Shown here in pieces: positions 54,467-64,000 of a stretch of 64,000 bases of DNA (position 1 is its first letter; every line of letters begins with the position of its first letter). The DNA is from Chara braunii. Its lineage: Eukaryota; Streptophyta; Charophyceae; Charales; Characeae. Below the pieces are notes generated by a model. That model saw nothing but the letters and a program-made list of their open reading frames with translations, was not told where the DNA came from and searched no databases. A program made the translations under genes and the position numbers. The stretch spans positions 1,693,143 through 1,757,142 of the forward strand of contig BFEA01000273.1 in the NCBI GenBank assembly GCA_003427395.1, read 5' to 3'.

Positions 54467-55675
54467 CTAAGCCTGGTCCAGTCATGCCAATTCAAAAAAT
54501 CGGCAAATAATGAGCTCGATAATTGTTGAGATCATACCATTCTCTTTAGTGGTATAAAAATTTATTGAACTCACAAGTTGAAAAGAGAAGAAGAAATGAG
54601 AAAAAAAAATGTTTTGTGGGTGACATTAAACACACAGCAAGAGACATCAGACAAATGGGAAGACACTGAGACATACTACATTGCTTCATTCAAAAGTGAG
54701 ATGAGAAAGAGAGCACTGAATACTATCAAGCGACAATCTATAATAGAGTCCATTATGTATTACCAGAATCATAACGGTGAGACAATCAGCACAACTACAT
54801 CATTTGAGACAACCGAATAAGCCAGAGAGATCATCAAGAATCAGTAATGATTATTACTCTCATGAGTGCAGTTCGGTCATTTCCGGTCGACGGGTCAGTC
54901 CTCACCAATCTCAACTAGATTGCTACCAAGGAAGCTATACTTACGTCCATGTCAATGCCATTGGCTTCAAAGAGGAGGATCTCTCCATCTATGTTGTTCT
55001 CACTCGGTTTATTCAAACATGAGTGTATGATATAAGGCCCTACATCAAGAGACGAAAGGAGGCTCATGAATGCTTTAAGTTTGTGTTAACTGCAACATCA
55101 ACTTGTATTGAAGAACGATCAGTCAACTAGGAGTCTGGAAAGGAGAAGTTGATCTACAACTTCGGTCCTAAGCAATATACAGATTATCCAAGGCCTCCTA
55201 TCCCATTCATCAGTTGTGATGACTCTTATTGGGGAAATCTGGTGGACTTGGCAAGGAAGTATGTCTCTCCAATTGAGATTAACATTGAGGCATTGATAAA
55301 ACCATCTGGGTTTGGTAATTTGAGGAGAGGGATCTTCTCGTCCATATATTTCTTAAACTATAAGGAGTACTATGCATGGACATACATTAAGATCCTTGCT
55401 TTCGATTGACCTCTCAAATATCGGTTGTCTCAGGTGGCAATCATTCCTAGGCCACCACCTTGGGATATACGGAGACATGCTATTAGATGCGCAGAAAGAC
55501 TAAGAGCTAGGATGAGACTGAGAAGGAGGAGTGAGAGTTGAGACTTATAGCGTTGATCATGTCTATTATCTTGTACTCTTGAGACTATTATGAGCTCTCA
55601 CCTTCCCTCGTTCACTTTGTCTTTGTCTTAAGTCGATTAGTCTTGATTTGCCTTCATTGGCATTGCTTGATATTA

Positions 55676-55886
55676 TGTTCTTTGCTGATCTTGTCACAAT
55701 TCTCAAATCCTTGAATTGATAATGATGAAATGCATGAGATGTATTTATTTTTTATTTTATTATTTGCATGATTATTGTTGTTTCCAGGGTTGTCGGCGTT
55801 CGGGACGGGCCGAACGCCCAAACCCGAACGCCCGAAAGTTGGGGACCCCCTCTCGACATGTTCGGTCGTTCGGCCGAACACGGACC

Positions 55887-55925
<39 letters not shown>

Positions 55926-56085
55926 NGCCTACGGTTTTCCAAGCAGCTTTGTTTGACTATATATATATAATATATGTATATACAAGGTTGTCGGCATTTG
56001 GGACGGGACGAACGCCCGAACCCGAATGCCCGAACGTTCAGCACCCCCTCTCGACGCGTTCGGTCGTTCGGCCGGACGGGGACCC

Positions 56086-56124
<39 letters not shown>

Positions 56125-58022
56125 AAAAAACATATATGTTATGCATAAGAATAAACTAAACAACATTTGCCTCAACGTTACATCTAAATTCTTTACCAAA
56201 TTTGAAATAAAAATCAACTACTAAAAATAAATAATAATAATAAAAATTAGGGGAAAACAAACGAGAATGAAATTATTGAGTGGGCGAGCACGTTTTTGAC
56301 ACCGCCATCTTTGGCCATTTTTCGTTTTTTGTTTGGCTATGATAAATGCCATGAAAATTTATATATCTGTAGCTTACATAGTAGAGAATTTACAAATAAA
56401 AATTGAAAAAAGAATAAATTTTTTCATGCCCCAAAATAAAGGAAAAACAAAAAGTCAGAAATGAGAAAAAACAAATTAGCGAGTGGGCAAGCAATTTTGA
56501 CGGCACCATCTTTGCCGATTTTTCATGTTTTTTGGGCTGAACAGAATGGCTTCAAAATTAACAGGGAGATACCTTACATCACAAAGAACTCACACAAAAA
56601 AATTCAGAAAATACTAATAATATTCAAGTGCGAAAATATTTTTTTGCGGGGTCCGAACCCTTTCAGGTTCGGACCCCGTACGGGGACCCGAACGCCCGAA
56701 CGTTAGGGGGTCAGCTTAGGGGCCTCCGTACGTTCGGCCTGGCAACCCTGGCTGTTCCGAACCAAATTAATTGAAGGTTCTTAAGACGGGGGGATGATGT
56801 AGACAGTAATTGACGGGTCTCGCTCAAAGCCAGACGCACTCAACAGGAAGAGATTTGCTTCAATTATTTATTTATTGCAAAAATCATCAAAATCTTGCGT
56901 GACAACATGTTATCTTTCTGGTCGCCAGAAATGGCTTGACTGGGAAAAAGCGCGAGACAGTACCTAGTCTAGAAGGTGGTTTTATGTCGATCCTCCAATC
57001 TAATCGCAGTCTTACGATAGTCGAACTTCAAATCGATCTTAGTGAAGTACCTACATCCCTGCACCACATACAAAAGGTCCTCAATGCGGGGTAGAGGCTG
57101 TACGGTCTTTGGTGATCTTGTCATAGTTCTCAAATCCTTTAATTGATGATCATGATATGCATCAAATGTATTCAATTTTAATTGTATTATTTGCATGATC
57201 ATTGTTGTTTCGAACCAAATTTATTGAAGGTTCCTAAGAACGGGGGACGATGCAGACTGTAATTGATTGGTCACGGTCGAAGCGGGATGCACTCAACAGG
57301 AAGGGATTTGCTTTAATTATTTATTTATTGCAAAAATCATAAAAATCCTGCGTGACAACCTGTTGTCTTTCCGGTCGCCAGAAATGGCCTGACTGGGAAA
57401 AAGTGCGACGCCATACCTAGTCTAGAAGGTGTTTTTATATTGATCCTCCAATTTAATCGCAATCTAATGATAGTCAAAGTCCAAATTTATCATAGTTAAG
57501 TACCTACATCACTGCACCGTATCCAAAAGGTCGTTAATGCGGGGTAAAGGTTGTACGTTCTTCGGTGATCTTGTCATAGTTCTCAAATCGTGTACTTGAT
57601 GATCATGATATACTTGAGATGTATTTAATTTTAATTTTATTATTTGTACGATCATTGTTGCTCTGAACCAAATTAATTGAAAGTTTCTAAGACCACGGGA
57701 CGACATAGACCGTAATTGACGGGTCTCACTGGAAGCCAGACACACTCAACAAGAAGGGATTTGCTTTAATTATTTATTTATTGCAAAAATCATAAAAATC
57801 CTGTGTGACAGCCTATTGTCTTTTCGGTCGCCAGAAATGGCCTGACTGGGAAAAAGTGCAACATTATACCTAGTAGAGAAGGTGGTTTTGTGTCGATCCT
57901 CTAGTCTAATTGCAATCTAATGATAGTCAGGCTTCAAGTCTATCTTAGTGAAGTACCTACATCCGTGCACCCTATCCAAAAGGTCGTCAATGCGGGGTAG
58001 AGGTTGTACGTTCTTAACGGTG
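55676..58022 (-). repeat. 453-bp tandem repeat (3+ units) containing a Gypsy RT fragment
   Basis: The landmark GATCTTGTCA lies at 55,687, 57,114 and 57,567. The last two are 453 bp apart. The first interval is 1427 bp, exactly 453 plus the 966-bp insertion and its 8-bp target duplication. Each unit encodes on the minus strand QPLPRIxDLLxxVQGCRYFT and KIDLKFDYRKTAI (RT block), joined to an AT-rich non-RT segment ending GAACCAAATTAATTGAAGG. The array ends at about 58,022, where RT continues without the junk. Confidence 0.88.
55785..56750. mobile_element. 966-bp hAT-like non-autonomous element
   Basis: Starts CAGGGTTGTCGGCG and ends GCCTGGCAACCCTG, inverted termini CAGGGTTGYC typical of hAT. 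Flanks GTTGTTTC (55,777-55,784) and GCTGTTCC (56,751-56,758) are an 8-bp duplication with two changes; the tandem unit at about 57,205 gives the empty site. The interior has CGAACGCCCGAAC palindromes, two poly-A tracts (55,888-55,925 and 56,088-56,122), one N at 55,926, and an internal duplication (55,785-55,888 resembles 55,983-56,087). No transposase. Confidence 0.88.
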
Positions 58023-58130
58023 ATGACATGGAGGCCTATAAATCCCGAAGGCTCCTCAAACAGATAAGCGTATTTAGCAACGACAGCCTCGATCTCTGGG
58101 GTGATTTAACAACCGCCCCTTTTTAAGAGA
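57880..58130 (-). pseudogene. Gypsy RT fragment with internal deletion (copy D)
   Basis: The minus strand reads EAVVAKYAYLFEEPSG, then directly HVITVKNVQPLPRIDDLLDR and YFTKIDLKPDYH. In G2 about 80 residues lie between EEPTG and NAITIKN, so these were deleted. The tandem array arises from this end. Confidence 0.75.
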
Positions 58131-58639
58131 CAAAGACTAAATACATACCGTCCTCTTGGTTTTGTTTATAGTAGCTATAGAACGCAAACACGCATATGAA
58201 ATCGTAGGAATCCACTAGCATGCTAGCCTTGTATTTTGCTAGTCTAACGGTTATTCTATCTGGCAACACATGCTTAAGCATCTTTCAGCCCCAGTCAAAC
58301 TTGGGTTGAGCAACCTAGATGTAGTACAATCACAACAACATGTTGGATGGTAAGTCGTCCTTAACCAGGAACGAAATCTGATGATTAAGTTCCCCTCCTC
58401 CATAGGAGGTGCGTTACGAACCTCAGAATGCACATCACGAACGTCAAAATGCACATCAGATACTGTGAGCACCAAATGTGAAAATCAACAAGTAATCTAA
58501 TCCTACTTCGACTAGTTATCCACCTGCAACAAAAGAAAGAACCGAAAATGGTAAACTAGTGCAGTTCAAATCTAATGTTGTCTGTTGGGTGTCAACAGTC
58601 CATAAACAACTCAAATAATCAAAAATAAAGTAAATTACT
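58131..58639. other. Interval without genes
   Basis: No supported coding or repeat structure; only short unsupported ORFs. It probably represents degraded copy D sequence or an insertion between its leader and RT fragment. Confidence 0.4.
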
Positions 58640-59490
58640 TGCACAGATGCATGCCAAATGGAAATAATAATAATAATAATAATAATCGAGCACCAATTGA
58701 AGCCTTCCCTTTCCCTTGTATCCAACGTCCTGGCTGCATCAATAAAGCAGCGGTGACTTATGGTGTGCACAACGGCCCACCGCTGTGCACAGGTGATGAA
58801 AAACAAGCCAGCCCTGACCGTACAATTTTTATCCTCGTGTACAATGTGAGTCGGTTTCCCCGCCGGAGTATCTTTAACGACAGTCCGGTACACGTTGATC
58901 CCCCATAGGGCTGGCCTGGCCAACACCCCCTCTATGCGCAACAAGAGCTCAAAGGGCAATTCAGCAAAGCATGCGTGCTCTACTCCCATGGGCTGGTAGG
59001 TGACCGTGACCCGGGCTTCGTCTAGGGCCCTTCAGAGGCATCGCCCTCTCCCACCACATGCGCCACCATGAAGAATGTCCTCTCAAGGTAGAGCGCTCAC
59101 GACTCCTGATCAGAAATGGACTCTCAAGCTGAACTCTCTCCCTCACTGTAAGAAGAGAATACGATGGGAAGATAAGGTTAGGAAGAACATACTTGGAGAT
59201 AGCTGCCCCTAGCCACCAATTTCTCACCAACAGAGCCGACGTGGATTTCGATGACCGGTCATAGCCTCGGTACCACACACAATGCAATGAAGTGCCACCT
59301 CAGCACAATTGCCACGTCAGCATGCCCTCATCATTCCACATACATCTGTTGTTGCCACAACCTTCCAGCACACTCCCCTCTACCCAGGTGGGACTCAATC
59401 AGCCAGCGTCAAAGTATCCTTACTACGGAGAAGCTTCGTCACCACACCAAGTAACCAAGACACCAGCGCAGTATGGCGATATCTGAACCA
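58640..59490 (-). other. Leader of Gypsy copy D
   Basis: Aligns with the reverse complement of 40,516-41,480 of G2. It contains an (AAT)n microsatellite at about 58,663-58,686 absent from G2. Confidence 0.65.
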
Positions 59491-59502
59491 ACTCCGATAC
59501 TA
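59491..59502 (-). promoter_or_regulatory. Primer-binding site of copy D (degenerate)
   Basis: The minus strand reads TAGTATCGGAGT, two changes from the G2 site TGGTATCGGAGC, placed three bases from the LTR end as in G2. Confidence 0.7.
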
Positions 59503-59505
59503 AAT

Positions 59506-60523
59506 TGCAAGGAAAATGAGCGAGAGCGATAAACAAAAAACCAAATTGCAATATCACGTTGAAAGCCAGATAGTCGTGTCCCAAGCAGAAAGTGTAATGC
59601 ACCGAGATACAAGCCAAATAAGAGCAATATAATGAACTCAAATGTCAATGTCGGCCCTTCTTGCCACCACCAACACAGTATCCAATGCCACTCTTTTCTT
59701 TTGGCACTCAGCGCCCAGCCTATCCTACTCAGCACCTATGCTACCCTACAGCTACGACATGCAAAAGGAATCACTTCAAGCTGAAGACCAATGTATGTGA
59801 TGAAGTCGCCCATGCAGACTGCCGCATACATCAGGTACATGTCTCCCCTCTCCCCTCTCTCATCTCCATCTCCCCACAGTGTGCATTCCCGTCACCCGAA
59901 GACCACCATCGCCCACACCAGCATCGACAAGGCAAGCCCGACTATGGCTGTCTCGCTCGCTGCCTTCCAGCAGCGCCCCCTCTTCCACCGCTAGTGCGCC
60001 CCAGCAGCCCGGCCGCGCTGTCCTCCAGCAGCGTGGCCCCGTCCAGAGGCAAAGCCAGAATGAGAAGCTGGGCGGTGAGCACTTTCCTATATGGAAAGTG
60101 CGCTCAGCCTCTGCGTGCCTGGGCCCTGCCCACCGTGTTTCCAGTAGCTTCTGGCTGGGGCCCAGTATCTGTGCCCAGGCCCAATGCAAACAGTGGCCTG
60201 GGCCCCCGCACCAATTAAGCAGCCCAACTGTGCAACATGGCCAGCATCGCTCGCTGCATTTTCATTGGCTGAAATGCCTCTAGCCACGTCACTGTCTGGT
60301 GAGCCCTGAGGCTCGGAATGTCGTGATCCCACAGATGTGGGCCTTGTAACCAACTGGCGCGTGGCAACTGTCTGGCACCCCCACAGACAGAAATGACAAA
60401 ACTAAGGCCTCATGTTGAAATGCAGGCCCGCCTTTACTTAGGGCGGGCACAAGGCGGACTGGGGGCCCCTTTGTCTGTTGGGTGCACAGGCCTGATAAGC
60501 CCTGCAAGGGCTCAATCCTCGCA
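59506..60523 (-). mobile_element. Long LTR of Gypsy copy D
   Basis: On the minus strand it starts TGCGAGGATTGAGCCC (60,523) and ends TTCCTTGCA (59,506), about 1018 bp. Its last third matches the G2 LTRs, and its first ~70 bp match the G3 LTR remnant (49,779-49,840). The middle (59,950-60,450) is GC-rich and may include an insertion, because G2 gives no counterpart for all of it. Confidence 0.65.
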
Positions 60524-60723
60524 TGTCCAACGTTCCTGAAGAATTGCTGACACATCTACCCATGGACGCAGCAACCCATAAGAAGACTTAACAGAAATTC
60601 ACTGCAGGGTCCGTGGCTTTTGCTGGTTTTAGATGTCCGCCAGACCCATTCCACTGGATCAAGGGGAAGTTCAGGAATGAAAACCTCCGGGGCATAGGCT
60701 CGCCGGCCCATACGGTGCCGGTT

Positions 60724-61400
60724 ATACCTGACTAGCCTACTCCAAGGGGCTGCACTGGAGCTCTTCCAATCAGAGGTATACTCAAGGCCCATTGAGGCCA
60801 GAGGGCCAAGACCACGATCCGGGCGAGATCTTCTACCTGGGTGTTGATCCTCCGGTCTCAAATCTTGCCGCAATTCGCGGGCTGGATACTGCTAAAACTT
60901 TTGCAACCTGCAGATTTTATGCTGTTGAGTTTTTGTTGCAGACTACTGATTAGGTACCACTGAAACTTGCCACTTACTGCAGATTAAGTACCGCTGACTG
61001 CAGAGTAAGTACCACTGAGGACAACTGCGGATATAATGCCACTAAGTTCACTGTCTTTGTCGCAGCAGTCTTGGTCGACGACCTGGACCGACTTTGTGGC
61101 CCGCACGGTGTCGTCTCTACTTGACTCGTCTACTCCAACGGACTGCACTGGAGCTCTTTGAATCAGACGTATACTCCGCGGCCCATCGAGACTAGAGAGA
61201 CAATCCCAAATCAACCATCCCAGGAAGACAACGATCCATGCGAGATCTACGTGGGTGTCGATCCTTCGGTCTCAAATCTCACCGCAATTCGCGGAATGGT
61301 TATTACTGAAACTTTTGCAATCTGCAGATTTTGTGCTGTTGAATTTTTGTTGCAGACTGCTGACTAAGTACCACTGAAACTTGCCACTAACTGCAGAATA
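60724..61400 (+). repeat. ~390-bp direct duplication
   Basis: Copy 1 begins near CTGACTAGCCTACTCCAAGG (60,729) and copy 2 near TTGACTCGTCTACTCCAACG (61,120). Both continue through GGACTGCACTGGAGCTCTT-like, GGTCTCAAATCTyrCCGCAA, AACTTTTGCAAyCTGCAGAT and AGTACCACTGAAACTTGCCA. Copies differ by substitutions and small indels, so the event is old. No protein is recognised. Confidence 0.8.
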
Positions 61401-61417
61401 AATACTGCTGAATCTCA

Positions 61418-61490
61418 CCAATGTGCATAGCTCAGTTGGTACACCCTGAGTTGTTGACATAAGGACCCAAGTTCAAATCCATATGAATGA
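61418..61490 (+). other. tRNA-like head of a probable SINE
   Basis: Reads TGTGCATAGCTCAGTTGGTA, then 25 bp later ACCCAAGTTCAAATCC. TAGCTCAGTTGG is a strong A box/D arm and AGTTCAAATCC a strong B box/T arm. The acceptor arms (TGTGCAT and ATATGAATGAC) pair poorly and no anticodon stem is convincing, so a tRNA-derived SINE or tRNA relic is more likely than a functional tRNA. Confidence 0.5.
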
Positions 61491-61932
61491 CACAAAATAA
61501 TTTTGAAGTACCTGGGGCCAGTAAGTTCAACGATGATATCTCAAGTGCGAGTCATAAGGCTCCAATGGGCCCCTCTTGACCCCGTATGCAGCACAGTCGG
61601 CCGCCCTAAGTGAAGGCAGGCCCGACCAATACCAACAGGCCTATTTTTCGGCTACCACGCAACAACAAGGTAAATTCAGGCAGTTGCGCAGCGCCAGTTG
61701 GTTGAGAGCGTCCAGGCCCTGGCTGCCTTTCTTGTACGTAACTGAGGCAGGCCCTGGACCAGATACACAACAAGGGCCGAACACAGGCTGCAGGCAGTTG
61801 GGCACAGGCAACCGTCACAGGCCATGGGTCTGATCCGTTTGGACCGGGGCTTAGCCTCTCGGGGCCTACCGGAAGCTTCTGGGCAGCGGCCCAGCGCACC
61901 CAGGCCACACGCAGCAGGCAGGCCACTTCCTT
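61491..61932. other. Interval without genes, moderately GC-rich
   Basis: Short ORFs only. Contains CAGGCCC/GGGCCTG-rich sequence next to the copy C LTR. Nothing else is recognisable. Confidence 0.4.
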
Positions 61933-62573
61933 TGTGCCGGACCCGCCGGGATGGCGGTCTGACAGGATGGAGACGAACGGGTAGAGGAAGGAGTGGAGAT
62001 GGAGCTAGAAGGGATAACGCAACTCCAACGCAGACTCAACACCACACGTACTCCAACAAGTGTAAAAATAATGAATGACGAAAAACAGACAAGAGCTGGG
62101 GTATACCCCCAGCGGATTGACTGGACTGGACTGGACTGGACTGGACTGGTACCGACAGTGGTACTAGGAAGGATGGGACTGGACTGAAACAGTGCACGGC
62201 CTGTGGGGTCAGGCCACGAATTGGTCCCACAGGCCGAACTGGCAAATAGCCAAATAGGCCCTGGCTGTAGGTCAGGGCAGATGAAGGCCCGCTGCACGAT
62301 CCTCAAACCTGTAATGGATCGCAAGAGCCATAAACACGCTATCCGCAAAGCAGCGGAACTCTGCAATAAAGAAAGCTGAGAAATCTAGGATGCGGAGCAA
62401 GCTCCATGCGGAGCCCATGCAATGCAGCCTAAGCTACATAGTGTCAAATGAAAAGCAAATGTCTGGTATACATATCCTAACTAACAACAGAAAATGAAAT
62501 GTAGCAATATACAATCCTAAAGTCCTGGAGGCAATTGCCTCAGTGCTGAAAGGAAAAAAAGCAATATGGCACA
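61933..62573 (-). mobile_element. 3' LTR of Gypsy copy C (A/B family)
   Basis: Ends TGTGCC (61,933) and GGCACA (62,573), a matching inverted pair. It aligns with 2622-3251. It carries a longer (ACTGG)n run (62,119-62,149). A ~50-bp insertion at about 62,511-62,560 contains GGAGGCAATTGCCTC and is flanked by AGCAATA, possibly a tiny duplication. Confidence 0.8.
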
Positions 62574-63198
62574 AGATAATGTCCTGTCGCTGAACCACTA
62601 GGAGTGGGATGGTCTCAAAGGGGGTGAATGCAGCCTAAGAATCGAAACTCCTAAGGGCAGTCACACATGAAGGTGGGATAGGTCATCAGGCTCAAGGTGG
62701 GAGAGTGGTAGCGAAACAAAACCAAGGACCCTAACAGATAGACCATCAGGGCGGGTAATGCTCGTCAAATGGATGACACCATGCAGGGTCGACCATGAAA
62801 AAGGGGGAGCCTGGAATAGGGTGGAGATGTGCCTAACTGAAGGCATGTAAGGGCCGACACTAGGGTGATGAGGGCAGTGGATGAGGGAAATATGCACACA
62901 ACTCACCGACTGGAGGAGGAGGGAGCTAGATCTGGGAGCAAGGAAGCCAAGATAACGCTACGGTCTCAATGCCTATGCGATACCAAGAGAGAGCCCAGCT
63001 CAAAGAGACCCAGCTAAGTGAGAACCATCAGATGCAAGGAAATGTATAGGGTAGGGTGGTGGTGTGAAATAGTCACGTCCAAAGTAGTTGAAGCCGATAA
63101 GATGGCTGAAGTCAAGAAGGTGACTGAAGTCGTCGAAGGGGTCGATGACCTCGATGAAGTAGGAGTCGAGGTCGATGTCGATGAAGTAGGAGTCGAGG
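62574..63198 (-). other. 3' non-coding region of copy C
   Basis: Aligns with 3252-3900 of copy B. A GTCGATGTCGATGAAGTAGG unit is locally duplicated at about 63,130-63,210. Confidence 0.6.
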
Positions 63199-64000
63199 TC
63201 AATGTCGAAGCAGAGCCGCAAAACGCTGACATCTTGAAGAAGAGTTGATCATGGAGTACCTGATGGTGTGAGTCAGTGGGGAAAGATAGAGGATAAGAGT
63301 GTCAGTCAGCGTAATGCGAAGGGTGACAATGAGTGCAATGTGGACGCTCGGAGGCGCCCGTCTGCGGCTGAGGAACGGCTTCAGAGGGAGCGGGCTCGTC
63401 CTCAGCAATCTCCTCAGCCAGAGGAGGAGGAAGAGGGTTAGTCGGCTAAGCAGGGGCAGACATCTCAGCACAACGAACACGATCATATGCACGCACCAAC
63501 ATCCTGGCGTGCTGCAAGTGCTCGAGGGGCTCCTAAGTAGCCTCCTGATCAGGATAACCCTTCCAACGCATAAGGTACTTGATGCGTGGAGGGGTATCGT
63601 CGGTCACTCGGCGAGATACGATGTCGGAAACGACGAACTCCTCGTGACCGTCCACCATGATAGGTGGAGGGCGCTCATATGGGCGTCCAATGAAGCGCTC
63701 GGACTGTCTGCGATAAGGACGCAATAAGGAGACGTGGTGAACATCGTGTACGCGAGCCTGTCGAAGGTAATCAGGTAGCTTCACACGGAAGCTGACCGGA
63801 CTATCGACAATATCAGAACCGATGACTTGAAGGATGCGGCATGGACCGACGAAACGACGCCTGAACTTGCGAAGCGTATCCGCTTAGAGCTGTAAGTGGC
63901 GTCTTTCGACGAGCACATCGTCACCGACTTTGAATGGATGATCCATTCGTGATCGGTTCGCTCGTGCGACCATGCGAGTCTGGGAGTTGGCTAGACTCTC
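63199..64000 (-). pseudogene. pol: Integrase C-terminus and chromodomain of Gypsy copy C, cut by window edge
   Basis: From the right edge the minus strand reads ANRSRMDHPFKVGDDVLVE, then FRRRFVGPCRILQVIG (GPY/F module), VKLPDYLRQARVHDVHHVSL and LRPYRRQ, followed by the chromodomain EEFVVSDIVSRR and YLMRWKGYPDQEAT. A TAG replaces the Trp of ATWEP (near 63,537), truncating the chromodomain, and another stop lies near 63,885. Otherwise open, so this is a younger-looking copy than B. Confidence 0.85.

Larger units (their letters stand above)
53517..55560 (+). pseudogene. Unidentified protein fragments split by a GC-rich insertion
   Basis: Frames 53,567-53,680 (WEDIAVEDILFYVKLMRERA), 54,578-54,820 (ETYYIASFKSEMRKRALNT), 54,880-55,022 (YTYVHVNAIGFKEEDLSIYV) and 55,149-55,409 (YTDYPRPPIPFISCDDSYW, then IEALIKPSGFGNLRRGIFSS), continuing to a basic end (RCAERLRARMRLRRRSES near 55,530). 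Stops separate them but all are on the plus strand in a coherent order. I do not recognise the family. A TATA-like TGGTATAAAAAT lies at about 54,551. It could be a degenerate element gene. Confidence 0.4.

Noticed and set aside
61418-61490. Functional tRNA gene
   Set aside because: A and B boxes are good, but acceptor and anticodon stems do not pair.

Overview
The window reads as repeat-rich eukaryotic nuclear DNA, most likely from a plant or streptophyte alga. Evidence: several degenerate Ty3/Gypsy chromovirus-type LTR retrotransposons with initiator-Met-tRNA primer sites, a plant-style LINE with a zinc-binding RT tail, hAT-like non-autonomous DNA elements with 8-bp target duplications, long AT-rich gene-free stretches, many microsatellites, and scaffold gaps. 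A charophyte such as Chara is a guess, not a demonstration. There are no operons, rRNA genes, CRISPR arrays or intact host genes that I can support. Almost every protein-like stretch is a broken mobile-element gene.

Layout. 1-12,389: two chromoviruses of one family (A, cut by the window edge, and B) on the minus strand, in tandem and sharing one LTR at 2622-3251. A's leader contains an assembly artefact, an unclipped Nextera junction adapter. B's leader carries a hAT-like MITE. 12,390-16,680: AT-rich, no genes seen. 17,030-31,760: an unusual domain in which an imperfect palindrome (arms AAGTTCG and CGAACTT around 8 nt) recurs about 20 times. It is in one orientation in a ~930-bp tandem array (17.0-19.3 kb) and in the opposite orientation in a ~490-bp tandem array (25.0-31.8 kb). 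Between the arrays lies a broken minus-strand gene with the GHTHxDxDxxF signature of the DUF7869-type family. Its missing middle third lies ~4.5 kb away, inside a 2.56-kb element (28,513-31,072) with 8-bp target duplications and inverted termini. 31.9-34.6 kb: hairpin-rich minisatellites and a perfect 22-bp inverted repeat. 35.1-38.4 kb: 5'-truncated LINE, minus strand. 38.5-39.6 kb: a separate plus-strand LTR with TATA box and primer site.

40.1-47.5 kb: a nearly full-length plus-strand Gypsy element (G2) with gag, protease remnant, RT (YLDE instead of YLDD), RNase H, integrase and a chromodomain-like tail. 49.2-49.6 kb: a ~400-bp foldback of a coding-like fragment. 49.8-52.6 kb: a minus-strand relative (G3). 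53.5-55.6 kb: unidentified ORF fragments interrupted by a GC-rich insertion. 55.7-58.1 kb: a 453-bp tandem repeat whose unit contains a Gypsy RT fragment; unit 1 is interrupted by a 966-bp hAT-like element. 58.6-60.5 kb: leader and long LTR of another G2 relative (D). 60.7-61.4 kb: a direct duplication. 61,933-64,000: 3' LTR, chromodomain and integrase C-terminus of a third A/B-family copy (C) running off the right edge.

The pieces work together only as nested mobile elements. The part most worth following is the inverted palindrome arrays around the DUF7869-like gene, which could be a large undescribed DNA transposon or a satellite domain that has swallowed a gene.
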